In this document: positions 1 to 7,085 of the stretch, piece by piece
How the letters are laid out: every line of letters starts with the position of its first letter
How positions within the stretch are numbered: position 1 is the first letter of the stretch
NCBI GenBank assembly: GCA_000437755.1
Contig: FR900152.1
Span: 12,508 to 23,745 of the forward strand
DNA length: 11,238 bases
Direction of reading: 5' to 3'
Origin: Roseburia sp. CAG:303
Lineage (GTDB): Bacteria; Bacillota; Clostridia; Lachnospirales; Lachnospiraceae
Translations under genes and position numbers: made by a program
The notes under the pieces: model-generated
What the model was told of the DNA's origin: nothing
Seen by the model: only the letters and a program-made list of their open reading frames with translations
The model's database searches: none

Positions 1-385
1 CCCCAGCCATAACAAACAGATATTCAAAAAAAGATGGATGGACACCGCCTCTGCTTTCCAGTATTGCAACTGCATTCTTTACTTTTTCAAATACATCTGT
101 AAATTCCTGATTCGATATCATCTCCCCGTTGATTCTGATTCTTTCATTCATATGTACCAGATGGGGCGATGTAAAAAGTCCCACTGATTTCTGTGATTTT
201 ATCAGCATGGTATTTAAAAAAGAACAGACTGATCCTTTGCCATTTGTTCCTGCAATATGTACTGCCTTTACCTGCTCCTGCGGATCTCCCAGTATTTTTA
301 AAAGTTCTTTCAGATTTTCCAACGATGTTTTTCTGGAAAATCTCGGTATATCAAGAAGATAGGAAACGGATTCTTCGTATGTCAT
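1..385 (-). CDS. folC: Folylpolyglutamate synthase / dihydrofolate synthase, N-terminal part (runs off the window)
   Basis: Adds glutamate residues to folates (and, in bifunctional members, joins glutamate to dihydropteroate) in the cytoplasm, using ATP. Only the first 128 codons are present; the gene continues past base 1. The translation starts MTYEESVSYLLDIPRF and contains the Mur-ligase-type P-loop GTNGKGS at residues 46-52, followed by the family block TSPHLVHMNERIRING at about 72-87. Both are diagnostic for FolC. The ATG at 385-383 is chosen because an AGGAG lies 7 bases upstream (393-397) and the family usually starts with a short MxYEE-type segment. It lies downstream of valS in the same direction, a common Firmicute arrangement, but 115 bases away and with its own promoter. 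I see no frameshift in the visible part. Confidence 0.93.
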   Translation of the reverse strand, partial: MTYEESVSYLLDIPRFSRKTSLENLKELLKILGDPQEQVKAVHIAGTNGKGSVCSFLNTMLIKSQKSVGLFTSPHLVHMNERIRINGEMISNQEFTDVFEKVKNAVAILESRGGVHPSFFEYLFVMAG

Positions 386-426
386 CTTTTTTCTCCTCTT
401 TTACAGTTACCTGTTTTACATTACTT

Positions 427-454
427 ATTATAGTCAAAAGACTGCCGTTTTCAA
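427..454 (-). promoter_or_regulatory. Sigma-A type promoter of folC
   Basis: On the minus strand there is a -35 TTGAAA (449-454), a 16-base spacer and a perfect -10 TATAAT (427-432), about 42 bases upstream of the folC ATG. This predicts a short 5' leader of roughly 35 bases. It implies that folC can be transcribed apart from valS. Confidence 0.72.
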
Positions 455-500
455 GCAGTTTCTACCGCAAGTTTCGACAGTCTTTCTAATACCGTTGTGT

Positions 501-3140
501 TTATTTGGAAAGATGTGCCAGTCTTTCTTCTACACGTGCCATCATCTGTGTATAATTTTCCAGCTTTTCTTTTTCTTCCGCAATCTTCTTCTCCGGTGCT
601 TTATTTACGAAGTTCGGATTTGCAAGCATTCCATTTACTCTTGCCAGTTCTTTTGTGAGACGTTCTTTTTCTTTCTTCAGACGCTCTACTTCCTTCTCGA
701 TATCAACCAGTTCTGCAAACGGCATATAAATGGCTGCATTTGGAATCAGAACGGATACGGCATCCTCATCAATGCCCGTCTTATCCTGCTGAATCAGAAC
801 TTCACTGGCATATCCCAGAGTTGCAAAGAATACCTTTCCATTTTCAAAAATATTTCTTACTTCTTCATTTTCAGATACTACAAATACCTTTGCCTTTTTG
901 CTTGGTGCAACATTCATCTCAGCGCGGATATTTCTGATATTTCTTACAGCTTCCTTGATGGTTTCCACTGCTTTTTCTTCTTTTCCAAATACCATCTTTT
1001 CTGTGTATACCGGCCATTCGGAAATCATGATGGATTCCTCTTTGTCCTGTAAGGTACAGAAGATTTCTTCGGTTACAAACGGCATATAAGGGTGAAGCAG
1101 TTTCAATGAAGTAATCAGCACTTTCTGTAAGGTATATAACGCTGCTGTCTTTGTTTCATCCGCATCGTTGTAAAGACGTGGTTTTACCATCTCAATATAC
1201 CAGTCACAGAATTCTTCCCAGATAAAGCTGTAAAGCTTATCCGCAGCAATTCCGAGTTCGTATTTTTCCATGTTTTCTGTCACATCTTTTACAAGTGTGT
1301 TTACCTTCGAGAGAATCCACTTATCCGCATCGGTAAGGGCTTCTTCGGATACTTCTTTTACCCCCTCTTCCGGAAGGTTCATCATGATGAAACGGGAAGC
1401 ATTCCATACCTTATTTGCAAAGTTACGGCTTGCCTCTACTCTCTCCCAGTAGAAACGCATATCATTTCCCGGTGCATTTCCCGTAATCAGGGTAAATCTC
1501 AGGGCATCTGCACCATATTTATCAATAACCTCCAGCGGATCGATTCCGTTTCCGAGTGATTTACTCATCTTTCTTCCCTGGGAATCTCTTACCAGTCCGT
1601 GGATTAAAACAGTCTTAAAAGGAACTTCTCCCATATGCTCAAGTCCGGAGAACATCATACGGATAACCCAGAAGAATATGATATCATATCCGGTTACGAG
1701 TACACTGGTAGGATAGAAATATTCCAGTTCTTCTGTCTTTTCCGGCCAGCCGAGTGTTGAGAATGGCCATAATGCAGAGGAGAACCATGTATCCAGGGTA
1801 TCCGGATCCTGTCTCATCGGTTTGCCGCACTTCGGGCATACCGGATGTGCATCTTTTGTAACGACCATTTCGCCGCAGTCATCACAGTAAAATGCCGGTA
1901 TCTGATGTCCCCACCATAACTGACGGGAAATACACCAGTCCCTGATTCCCTCTAACCAATGGAAATACGTCTTGTCAAAATGTGGCGGCACAAATCTGGT
2001 ATCACCGTTCTTTACCGCATCGATTGCCGGTTTTGCAAGCTCTTTCATCTTGACAAACCACTGCTTTGATACACGCGGCTCTACGGTAGTATGACAACGA
2101 TAACAGGTTCCTACGTTATGGCTGTGATCCTCGATCTTGACAAGTACACCTTCTGCTTCCAGGTCCGCAACAATCGCTTTTCTTGCCTCGTAACGGTCCA
2201 TACCTGCGTATTTCGGATATTCGTCCACAATCTTTGCATCCTCTGTCATGACATTGATAACAGGCAGGTTATGACGAAGTCCTACTTCAAAGTCGTTCGG
2301 ATCATGTGCCGGAGTAATCTTTACAACACCGGTACCAAATTCCATATCCACATATTCATCGGCAATGATTGGAATCTCTCTGTGTACAATAGGCAGAATA
2401 ACCGTCTTGCCAACCATATCCTTATATCTCTCATCGTTCGGATTAACCGCTACGGCGGTATCGCCAAGCATGGTTTCCGGCCTGGTCGTTGCCATCTGGA
2501 TGAAGCCGCTTCCATCGGATAACGGATATCTCAGATGCCAGAAATGACCTGCCTGATCTTCATATTCTACTTCTGCATCGGAAATAGAGGTCAGACATTT
2601 CGGACACCAGTTGATGATTCTTTCTCCTTTGTAAATCTGTCCTTTATTATAAAGCTTTACAAATACTTCCTTTACGGCCTCGGAACATCCCTCGTCCATG
2701 GTAAATCTTTCTCTGTCCCAGTCTGCTGAAGATCCAATCTTCTTTAACTGCTTTACGATTCTTCCGCCGTATTCTTTCTTCCAGTCCCAGGCTCTCTCAA
2801 GGAATTTCTCTCTTCCGATTTCCTCTTTGGTAATGCCTTCCTTACGCATTGCCTCCACAATCTTTGCTTCGGTAGCGATAGATGCATGATCCGTTCCCGG
2901 TACCCACAGTGCGGAATATCCCTGCATTCTCTTAAAACGGATCAGGATATCCTGCATCGTATTATCCAGGGCATGTCCCATGTGAAGCTGTCCCGTAATA
3001 TTTGGCGGCGGCATCACAATCGTAAACGGTTTCTTATCTTTATCTACTTCTGCGTGAAAATATTTCTTTTCCTGCCATTTCTCATACAGACGTGTCTCTA
3101 TGTCGGCAGGATTATAATTTTTTTCTAATTCCTTTTTCAT
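501..3140 (-). CDS. valS: Valyl-tRNA synthetase (class I)
   Basis: Charges tRNA-Val with valine in the cytoplasm. It is 879 residues, normal for bacterial ValRS. The class I signature HIGH appears as HMGH at residues 53-56 after PPPNITG, and KMSKS is intact at 524-528. The editing (CP1) domain shows the ValRS form TTRPETMLGDTAVAVNP. Cysteine pairs (CPKC near residue 180, CYRC near 347, CDDC and CPKC near 420-440) are probable zinc knuckles. The last 70 residues form the tRNA-binding coiled coil typical of ValRS (VERLKKEKERLTKEL and onward). The ATG at 3140 has an AGGA 6 bases upstream. It lies 54 bases after the DUF4130 gene, with no convincing promoter and no room for a T-box leader between them, so read-through from upstream or a weak internal promoter is likely. 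Confidence 0.97.
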   Translation of the reverse strand: MKKELEKNYNPADIETRLYEKWQEKKYFHAEVDKDKKPFTIVMPPPNITGQLHMGHALDNTMQDILIRFKRMQGYSALWVPGTDHASIATEAKIVEAMRKEGITKEEIGREKFLERAWDWKKEYGGRIVKQLKKIGSSADWDRERFTMDEGCSEAVKEVFVKLYNKGQIYKGERIINWCPKCLTSISDAEVEYEDQAGHFWHLRYPLSDGSGFIQMATTRPETMLGDTAVAVNPNDERYKDMVGKTVILPIVHREIPIIADEYVDMEFGTGVVKITPAHDPNDFEVGLRHNLPVINVMTEDAKIVDEYPKYAGMDRYEARKAIVADLEAEGVLVKIEDHSHNVGTCYRCHTTVEPRVSKQWFVKMKELAKPAIDAVKNGDTRFVPPHFDKTYFHWLEGIRDWCISRQLWWGHQIPAFYCDDCGEMVVTKDAHPVCPKCGKPMRQDPDTLDTWFSSALWPFSTLGWPEKTEELEYFYPTSVLVTGYDIIFFWVIRMMFSGLEHMGEVPFKTVLIHGLVRDSQGRKMSKSLGNGIDPLEVIDKYGADALRFTLITGNAPGNDMRFYWERVEASRNFANKVWNASRFIMMNLPEEGVKEVSEEALTDADKWILSKVNTLVKDVTENMEKYELGIAADKLYSFIWEEFCDWYIEMVKPRLYNDADETKTAALYTLQKVLITSLKLLHPYMPFVTEEIFCTLQDKEESIMISEWPVYTEKMVFGKEEKAVETIKEAVRNIRNIRAEMNVAPSKKAKVFVVSENEEVRNIFENGKVFFATLGYASEVLIQQDKTGIDEDAVSVLIPNAAIYMPFAELVDIEKEVERLKKEKERLTKELARVNGMLANPNFVNKAPEKKIAEEKEKLENYTQMMARVEERLAHLSK

Positions 3141-3194
3141 GAGTTTTCCTTTCTTTTCTTATAGTCAACTAGAAGAATGATATCATCAAATTAT

Positions 3195-4016
3195 CTATTT
3201 ATCAACCTTTTTCTCCGAAAATTCCAGCATATTTTTCCGATACCACAGCGGAAGCAGATTCTGCTGGCACTTCGGATTCTTCCTGTCTTCAATGGCTGTA
3301 GATTCAAAATATGCCGACCAGAGCTGTTTATAATCCCACACTTCGGTGGACACATCATACCCCACTGTTCCCGGAATATTCGCCTCACTGTCTTTTACAA
3401 AGAAGAAGTCCTCAAACTTCTTGTGTACCAGGGATAATTTCCTTACTTCATCATAAATAATGAAGTTCTCATTTGGAAAGCGTCCCGCAAAATGCCTTGC
3501 AATCAGCGGCAGGACATTGCATTTCGGCTCTATTCTGGCATATAACACGTCCCCGGTATCTTCAAATCTTATAAATTCGATGAAAGAATGAGCTTCATTT
3601 GCAGCTTTTCTGGATAATTCCATGACGGACATAACATAAGCATCCCCAAGCTTTTTCACAATGCCGGTTCCGATCTGGAAGCCGCGCACAAGAAATGCAA
3701 ATACATCCGATGCCCTGTCTTCATCGTAATGGCATAAGGCTCGCAGAACCATCAGATAGGCTTCCTCTCCTAATTTTCTCCGGATGGCCGATATGGTCTG
3801 ATCTGCTTTCTTATCATCTGTTTCTACCTGAATAATAGAGGTAAACATCTCGTATTCATAATTTTCCCGTGGGTGAATCCGTATATTATCTTCATAATGG
3901 TCGGCAAGTGCACCGGGCTTTCCCGAAAACTTTTCATTCTTCAGAACAAATCCGTCATAAATTGCCGTAAGCATTCCTTCAATGGAGTCTTCGCAAAGTA
4001 ATACTATTTTTTCCAT
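3195..4016 (-). CDS. DUF4130 / TIGR03915-type probable DNA metabolism protein, partner of the radical SAM protein
   Basis: A 273-residue soluble protein. It shows the hallmarks of the DUF4130 family: an N-terminal EDSIEGMLTAIYDGF block (about residues 9-23), the central segment DVFAFLVRGFQIGTGIV (about 103-119), and the core KAANEAHSFIEFIRFEDTGDVLYARIEP followed by HFAGRFPNENFIIYDEVR. In many proteobacteria this domain is fused to an uracil-DNA-glycosylase-like domain; here it stands alone, as is usual in Firmicutes. The family is almost always next to a TIGR03916 radical SAM protein, as it is here, only 6 bases downstream of that gene's stop, which suggests translational coupling. No strong SD precedes the ATG at 4016, fitting coupling. 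The biochemical activity is not established; a nucleic-acid repair or modification role is inferred from partners. Confidence 0.88.
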   Translation of the reverse strand: MEKIVLLCEDSIEGMLTAIYDGFVLKNEKFSGKPGALADHYEDNIRIHPRENYEYEMFTSIIQVETDDKKADQTISAIRRKLGEEAYLMVLRALCHYDEDRASDVFAFLVRGFQIGTGIVKKLGDAYVMSVMELSRKAANEAHSFIEFIRFEDTGDVLYARIEPKCNVLPLIARHFAGRFPNENFIIYDEVRKLSLVHKKFEDFFFVKDSEANIPGTVGYDVSTEVWDYKQLWSAYFESTAIEDRKNPKCQQNLLPLWYRKNMLEFSEKKVDK

Positions 4017-4022
4017 ATCACA

Positions 4023-5528
4023 TCATCTTCTTTCTATATAGTCAAAAATTGTCATCTGTTGATATTCATTTCCATATGTGGGCAGGGGGTCACTGCTTAT
4101 CAGCTGACCGGTAATATACTGTTCTTCCATGCGTGTATGGTACATCATCCGTCCGTTACAGGTTATAAAATACAATGCTCTCTTTAATACGACTCCCATC
4201 TTCTTTATCTGATCAAAGTCCAGTCTGCCATATCTCCTGGCTGCAATGATACGTCTTGCACTTTTTACTCCGATGCCCGGAACACGGAGCAGTGTGTAGT
4301 AATCTGCCGTGTTGATTTCTACTGGAAACAATTCCAGATGCCTTACCGCCCAGTCACATTTCGGATCAATCAGCTGATTAAAATCCGGCCGTTCCTCGGT
4401 AAGCAGTTCTGTCGCATGAAACCCGTAAAACCTCAACAGCCAGTCCGCCTGATATAGTCTGTGTTCCCGCAGCAGCGGCGGTTTTACATTCTTTCCGGGG
4501 AGGGCTGCATCCTCATTGACCGGAATATAAGCGGAATAATACACCCGCTTTAAATCATACCGGTCATACAATGCCTGTGATACATTGATAATATGATAAT
4601 CACTCTCATTTGTTGCCCCGACTATCATCTGGGTACTCTGTCCTGCCGGAACGAAATATTTCCCGTTTGTTCCGACATAAGATGCGGTCCGGATTTCATT
4701 TCCCTGTTTTCCAAGATCTGCCACGTCACTGTCCTGTACTCTTCTTTTTCCTTTGCTTCCCAGCCGTTCCATCAGTCCTTCCCGGCTTTCCCTCAGTGCT
4801 TCTTCGGACAGTTCCGGCAGCACCCGGCTCTGCTGATCATATCCTGCATCCGTCATCACGATGGACTGTTTCATATTCTTTATGCCATGCATCTGCCGGT
4901 TATTTGTAATTCCGGTCTGAATTTCTTTCATCGGAGTCAGGATACTTCTGCGGTTCTTATGCGGTGCAAGTATACGTAATCCGTCCGCTGTCGGCAGTTC
5001 CAGATTCACACTCATTCTGTCAGTCAGATAGCCAAGCCGCTCTACCAGCTCCGGATCACATCCCGGAATCGCCTTGACATGGATGTAGCCCCGGAAATGA
5101 TATTCCATACGGAGTTTCCATATCGCCTCATAGATCTGTCCCATGGTATAATCCGGACTCTGTATAATCCCCGAACTCAGGAATAATCCTTCGATATAAT
5201 TCCTGCGGTAAAATTCCATCGTCAGCTTACAGAGTTCTTCCGGTGTAAAAGCTGCCCTCGGAACATCATTGGAAACCCGGTTCACACAATACCGGCAGTC
5301 AAAGATACATTCATTGGTAAACAGTATCTTTAAAAGGGAGATACATCTGCCATCTCCCGCAAAAGAATGACAGATTCCGGCAGCCGAAGAACTTCCCATA
5401 TCTTTTCCATTTCCCCGCCGCTCCACTCCGCTTGAGGAACAGGACACATCATACTTTGCGGCATCGGATAAAATCCTTAACTTATCTTCTATCGTTGCAT
5501 TCTGTGACAATAAAACATACTCTTTCAT
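4023..5528 (-). CDS. Putative DNA modification/repair radical SAM protein (TIGR03916-type) with C-terminal helix-hairpin-helix
   Basis: A 501-residue radical SAM enzyme. The 4Fe-4S motif CxxxCxxC is C74-IFD-C78-RY-C81. Upstream of it are conserved-looking cysteines in the family blocks KYDVSCSSSG (C30) and GICHSF/DGRCISLLKIL (C53, C62), which might bind further metal. A helix-hairpin-helix, LLRVPGIGVKSARRIIAARR, lies near residues 410-430 (PGIG starts at 417) and suggests DNA binding. The reading frame stays open up to 5594, but I choose the ATG at 5528: it has AGAGGA 6 bases upstream and follows the promoter, whereas the longer start would lie at the -35 element. The DUF4130 partner follows after 6 bases. 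Substrate and reaction are unknown; family context points to DNA repair or base modification. Predicted LexA operators upstream support a damage-response role. Confidence 0.88.
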   Translation of the reverse strand: MKEYVLLSQNATIEDKLRILSDAAKYDVSCSSSGVERRGNGKDMGSSSAAGICHSFAGDGRCISLLKILFTNECIFDCRYCVNRVSNDVPRAAFTPEELCKLTMEFYRRNYIEGLFLSSGIIQSPDYTMGQIYEAIWKLRMEYHFRGYIHVKAIPGCDPELVERLGYLTDRMSVNLELPTADGLRILAPHKNRRSILTPMKEIQTGITNNRQMHGIKNMKQSIVMTDAGYDQQSRVLPELSEEALRESREGLMERLGSKGKRRVQDSDVADLGKQGNEIRTASYVGTNGKYFVPAGQSTQMIVGATNESDYHIINVSQALYDRYDLKRVYYSAYIPVNEDAALPGKNVKPPLLREHRLYQADWLLRFYGFHATELLTEERPDFNQLIDPKCDWAVRHLELFPVEINTADYYTLLRVPGIGVKSARRIIAARRYGRLDFDQIKKMGVVLKRALYFITCNGRMMYHTRMEEQYITGQLISSDPLPTYGNEYQQMTIFDYIERR

Positions 5529-5545
5529 GGCAATCCTCTTTTTAT

Positions 5546-5559
5546 CGAATATTTGTTCT
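5546..5559. promoter_or_regulatory. Candidate LexA (SOS) operator 2
   Basis: CGAATATTTGTTCT matches the Gram-positive LexA palindrome at 11 of 14 bases. It sits at the predicted transcription start of the radical SAM gene. Its centre is 32 bp, about three helical turns, from operator 1. Confidence 0.5.
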
Positions 5560-5565
5560 ATTGTC

Positions 5566-5594
5566 ATTATAACACATCGAACAGATATTCGCAA
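5566..5594 (-). promoter_or_regulatory. Promoter of the radical SAM-DUF4130 operon
   Basis: Minus-strand -35 TTGCGA (5589-5594), a 17-base spacer and a perfect -10 TATAAT (5566-5571) preceded by TGT, an extended -10. The predicted start site is near 5559, giving a leader of about 30 bases before the ATG at 5528. Two LexA-like boxes overlap this promoter. Confidence 0.75.
5578..5591. promoter_or_regulatory. Candidate LexA (SOS) operator 1
   Basis: CGAACAGATATTCG matches the Gram-positive LexA palindrome CGAACATATGTTCG at 12 of 14 bases, with both half-site ends (CGAA/TTCG) intact. It overlaps the -35 and spacer of the radical SAM promoter, where a bound repressor would block polymerase. Confidence 0.62.
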
Positions 5595-5610
5595 GCATTG
5601 TTTCAGAATT

Positions 5611-6819
5611 TCAACATTTTACCAGTTCAACCAGAACATTGGTCATAACCTCCATCGACTCTGCCGGAATGTATTCGTATTTTCCATGGAAATTATGTCC
5701 GCCGGTGGACAGATTCGGGCATGGCAGCCCCATATAGGAAAGTCTTGCTCCGTCCGTACCACCACGAATTGGGACGATGACAGGCTCTGTACCGCATTTC
5801 CTCATGGCTTCCTCTGCTACCTCCACAATCTGCATATGCGGAAGAATTTTTTCTTTCATGTTATAGTAGGAATCTTCCACGACGGCTTCGACTGTCCCAT
5901 CCCCGTATTTTTCATTCAGATACTGCGTTACATGCTGTATATACTGTTTCCTCTTCTCAAATTTTTTCCGGTCATGATCCCGGATAATGTAGGACAGTTC
6001 TGCTTCACTCTCATCGCCTTTCATTCCGCAGAGATGGTAAAAGCCTTCATACCCTTCCGTACAGGCAGGACTTTCTGCCGGCGGAAGCATCTGCTGAAAT
6101 TCCATGGCGATAAGGCTCGCATTTTTCATCTTATTCTTTGCTTCTCCCGGATGGATGTTCACACCATGCACCAGGATATCCGCTGAGGCCGCATTAAAGT
6201 TATCGTATTCAATTTCTCCAAGCTTTCCGCCATCGACGGTATAGGCATAGTCTGCAGCGAAATATTCCACATCGAACAAATCCGCACCCCTGCCGATTTC
6301 CTCATCTGGTGTGAATGCAATTCGCACCGGCCCATGCTTTATTTTATCCTGCTTTATTTTATCCAGTGCCGCTATAATCTCTGCGACACCCGCCTTGTCA
6401 TCGCTTCCAAGCAGGGTTGTACCATCGGTCACAATAATCGTCTGGCCAATGTAGTCCTTTAAATGTTCAAATTCACTGACTTGCATAATGATATTCTGCT
6501 CCTGATTCAGCACAATATCCCCTCCGTCATAATCCGGAATGATGCGTGGTCTGACATTCTCGCCTGAAAATGCCGGTGCGGTATCCATATGTGCAATAAA
6601 TCCGATGACCGGACGGTTTTCCAGCCCCTCTGTGGCAGGCAATGCAGCATATACATAGCCATGTTCATCCATTTTTACCTGTTCTGCCCCGACGGACTCT
6701 AACTCCTTTACCAGATATTCCGCGAAAACAAGCTGCCCTCCGGTACTCGGACAATTCGCACATTTCTCATCCGACTGTGTCGGATATTTAATATATTCCA
6801 AAAAACGTTCGTATGTCAT
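5611..6819 (-). CDS. pepT: Peptidase T (tripeptide aminopeptidase, M20B)
   Basis: A cytoplasmic zinc aminopeptidase that removes the N-terminal residue from tripeptides; 402 residues from the chosen start, the usual PepT length. The metal ligands known in the family are visible at matching places: H77 in IAHMDTAP, D140 in GSDDKAG, E174 after the catalytic E173 in TPDEEIG, D196 in TVDGG, and H378 in STGGHNFHGKYEYIP. The substrate-binding RGGTDGARLSYMGLPCPN block is intact. I choose the ATG at 6819 (MTYERFLEY) rather than the in-frame ATG at 6831, because GGAGG (6825-6829) lies 5 bases upstream and overlaps the earlier ATG, and PepT normally begins at this point. It is a single gene, divergent from the plus-strand RNA that starts near 6937, and its stop is about 80 bases from the radical SAM start. 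Confidence 0.96.
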   Translation of the reverse strand: MTYERFLEYIKYPTQSDEKCANCPSTGGQLVFAEYLVKELESVGAEQVKMDEHGYVYAALPATEGLENRPVIGFIAHMDTAPAFSGENVRPRIIPDYDGGDIVLNQEQNIIMQVSEFEHLKDYIGQTIIVTDGTTLLGSDDKAGVAEIIAALDKIKQDKIKHGPVRIAFTPDEEIGRGADLFDVEYFAADYAYTVDGGKLGEIEYDNFNAASADILVHGVNIHPGEAKNKMKNASLIAMEFQQMLPPAESPACTEGYEGFYHLCGMKGDESEAELSYIIRDHDRKKFEKRKQYIQHVTQYLNEKYGDGTVEAVVEDSYYNMKEKILPHMQIVEVAEEAMRKCGTEPVIVPIRGGTDGARLSYMGLPCPNLSTGGHNFHGKYEYIPAESMEVMTNVLVELVKC

Positions 6820-6843
6820 ATCTGCCTCCATCTATCTGTGATT

Positions 6844-6863
6844 TGGTATAACCCAGTATACCA
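6844..6863. promoter_or_regulatory. pepT extended -10 promoter embedded in an inverted repeat
   Basis: TGGTATA (6844-6850) and TATACCA (6857-6863) form a perfect 7-bp inverted repeat with a 6-base spacer. On the minus strand its right arm contains TATACT (6855-6860) preceded by TGG, an extended -10. No good -35 is seen. The repeat may be a repressor operator over the pepT promoter, or simply the palindromic context of the -10. Confidence 0.42.
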
Positions 6864-6877
6864 CTTTTTTCTTTATT

Positions 6878-6912
6878 TCACAGATTAACCTTACTTTTTT
6901 CACAAAGCTATC
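6878..6912 (+). promoter_or_regulatory. Direct repeat upstream of the first small RNA
   Basis: TCACAGATTAACC (6878-6890) and TCACAAAGCTATC (6900-6912) are imperfect direct repeats starting 22 bases apart, about two helical turns. The same kind of sequence, TCACAGAATAACC, lies at the matching place before the second RNA (8388-8400). The proximal copy replaces a normal -35, so this may be an activator site. Confidence 0.4.
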
Positions 6913-6930
6913 ACATTTATACGGTATTTT
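6912..6930 (+). promoter_or_regulatory. Promoter core of small RNA 1
   Basis: CACATTT (6912-6918) followed by -10 TATTTT (6925-6930), 6 bases before the predicted RNA start at 6937. The second RNA has CACATTT and TATATT at the same spacing (8400-8418). There is no TTGACA-like -35. Confidence 0.45.
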
Positions 6931-6936
6931 ATAAAG

Positions 6937-7068
6937 CATAAGGAACAACTAAGTGTTTCTTATGTTTTTGATTTTTTATTTTTTCATAATAATTTTCTTT
7001 TAAACATAAAGAAAATTACTCCTCCCCATTTTTGGGACTCCGGTCTTTCTCCCCGGAGTCCTTTTTTT
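6937..7068 (+). ncRNA. Structured small RNA 1 (anti-SD type, paralogous to 8425-8560)
   Basis: About 132 bases, no conserved reading frame. Hairpin 1 pairs CATAAGGAAC (6937-6946) with GTTTCTTATG (6955-6964), with one G-U. A U-rich linker follows; its bases 6972-6996 are identical to 8464-8488. Hairpin 2 pairs AATTTTCTTT (6991-7000) with AAAGAAAATT (7008-7017). Then comes an unpaired segment ACTCCTCCCCATTTTT (7018-7033), identical in the second copy, whose CTCCTCCCC core could pair with Shine-Dalgarno sequences. A terminator hairpin ends the RNA. Compared with copy 2, base changes in all three stems preserve pairing. There is no plus-strand gene directly downstream, which argues against a leader or attenuator role for this copy and for a free RNA. 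I do not recognise a known family. Confidence 0.7.
7035..7068 (+). terminator. Intrinsic terminator of small RNA 1
   Basis: Perfect 9-bp GC-rich stem GGACTCCGG (7035-7043) / CCGGAGTCC (7053-7061) with a 9-base loop and seven T residues (7062-7068). It is directional: on the minus strand the stem is not followed by a T tract. Confidence 0.9.
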
Positions 7069-7085
7069 GCTTTATTTCTTCCCTG

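Noticed and set aside
437..485. Inverted repeat AAAGACTG ... CAGTCTTT as a terminator of valS.
   Set aside because: The arms are only 8 bp with 33 bases between them, there is no long T tract, and the right side on the minus strand overlaps the folC promoter. At best a weak structure.
495..1052. Long plus-strand frames opposite valS and other large genes.
   Set aside because: They are antisense shadows of clear genes, rich in Phe, Leu and Cys, without SD or family features.
5529..5594. The longer start of the radical SAM protein (22 extra residues from 5594).
   Set aside because: It would start inside the -35 element; the predicted transcript begins near 5559, and the ATG at 5528 has a proper SD.
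6962..7003. A 13-codon hydrophobic reading frame (MFLIFYFFIIIFF) inside RNA 1, possible type I toxin peptide.
   Set aside because: There is no SD in front of it, and the matching part of RNA 2 has no ATG and contains a stop, so it is not conserved between the copies. The sequence follows from the U-rich linker.
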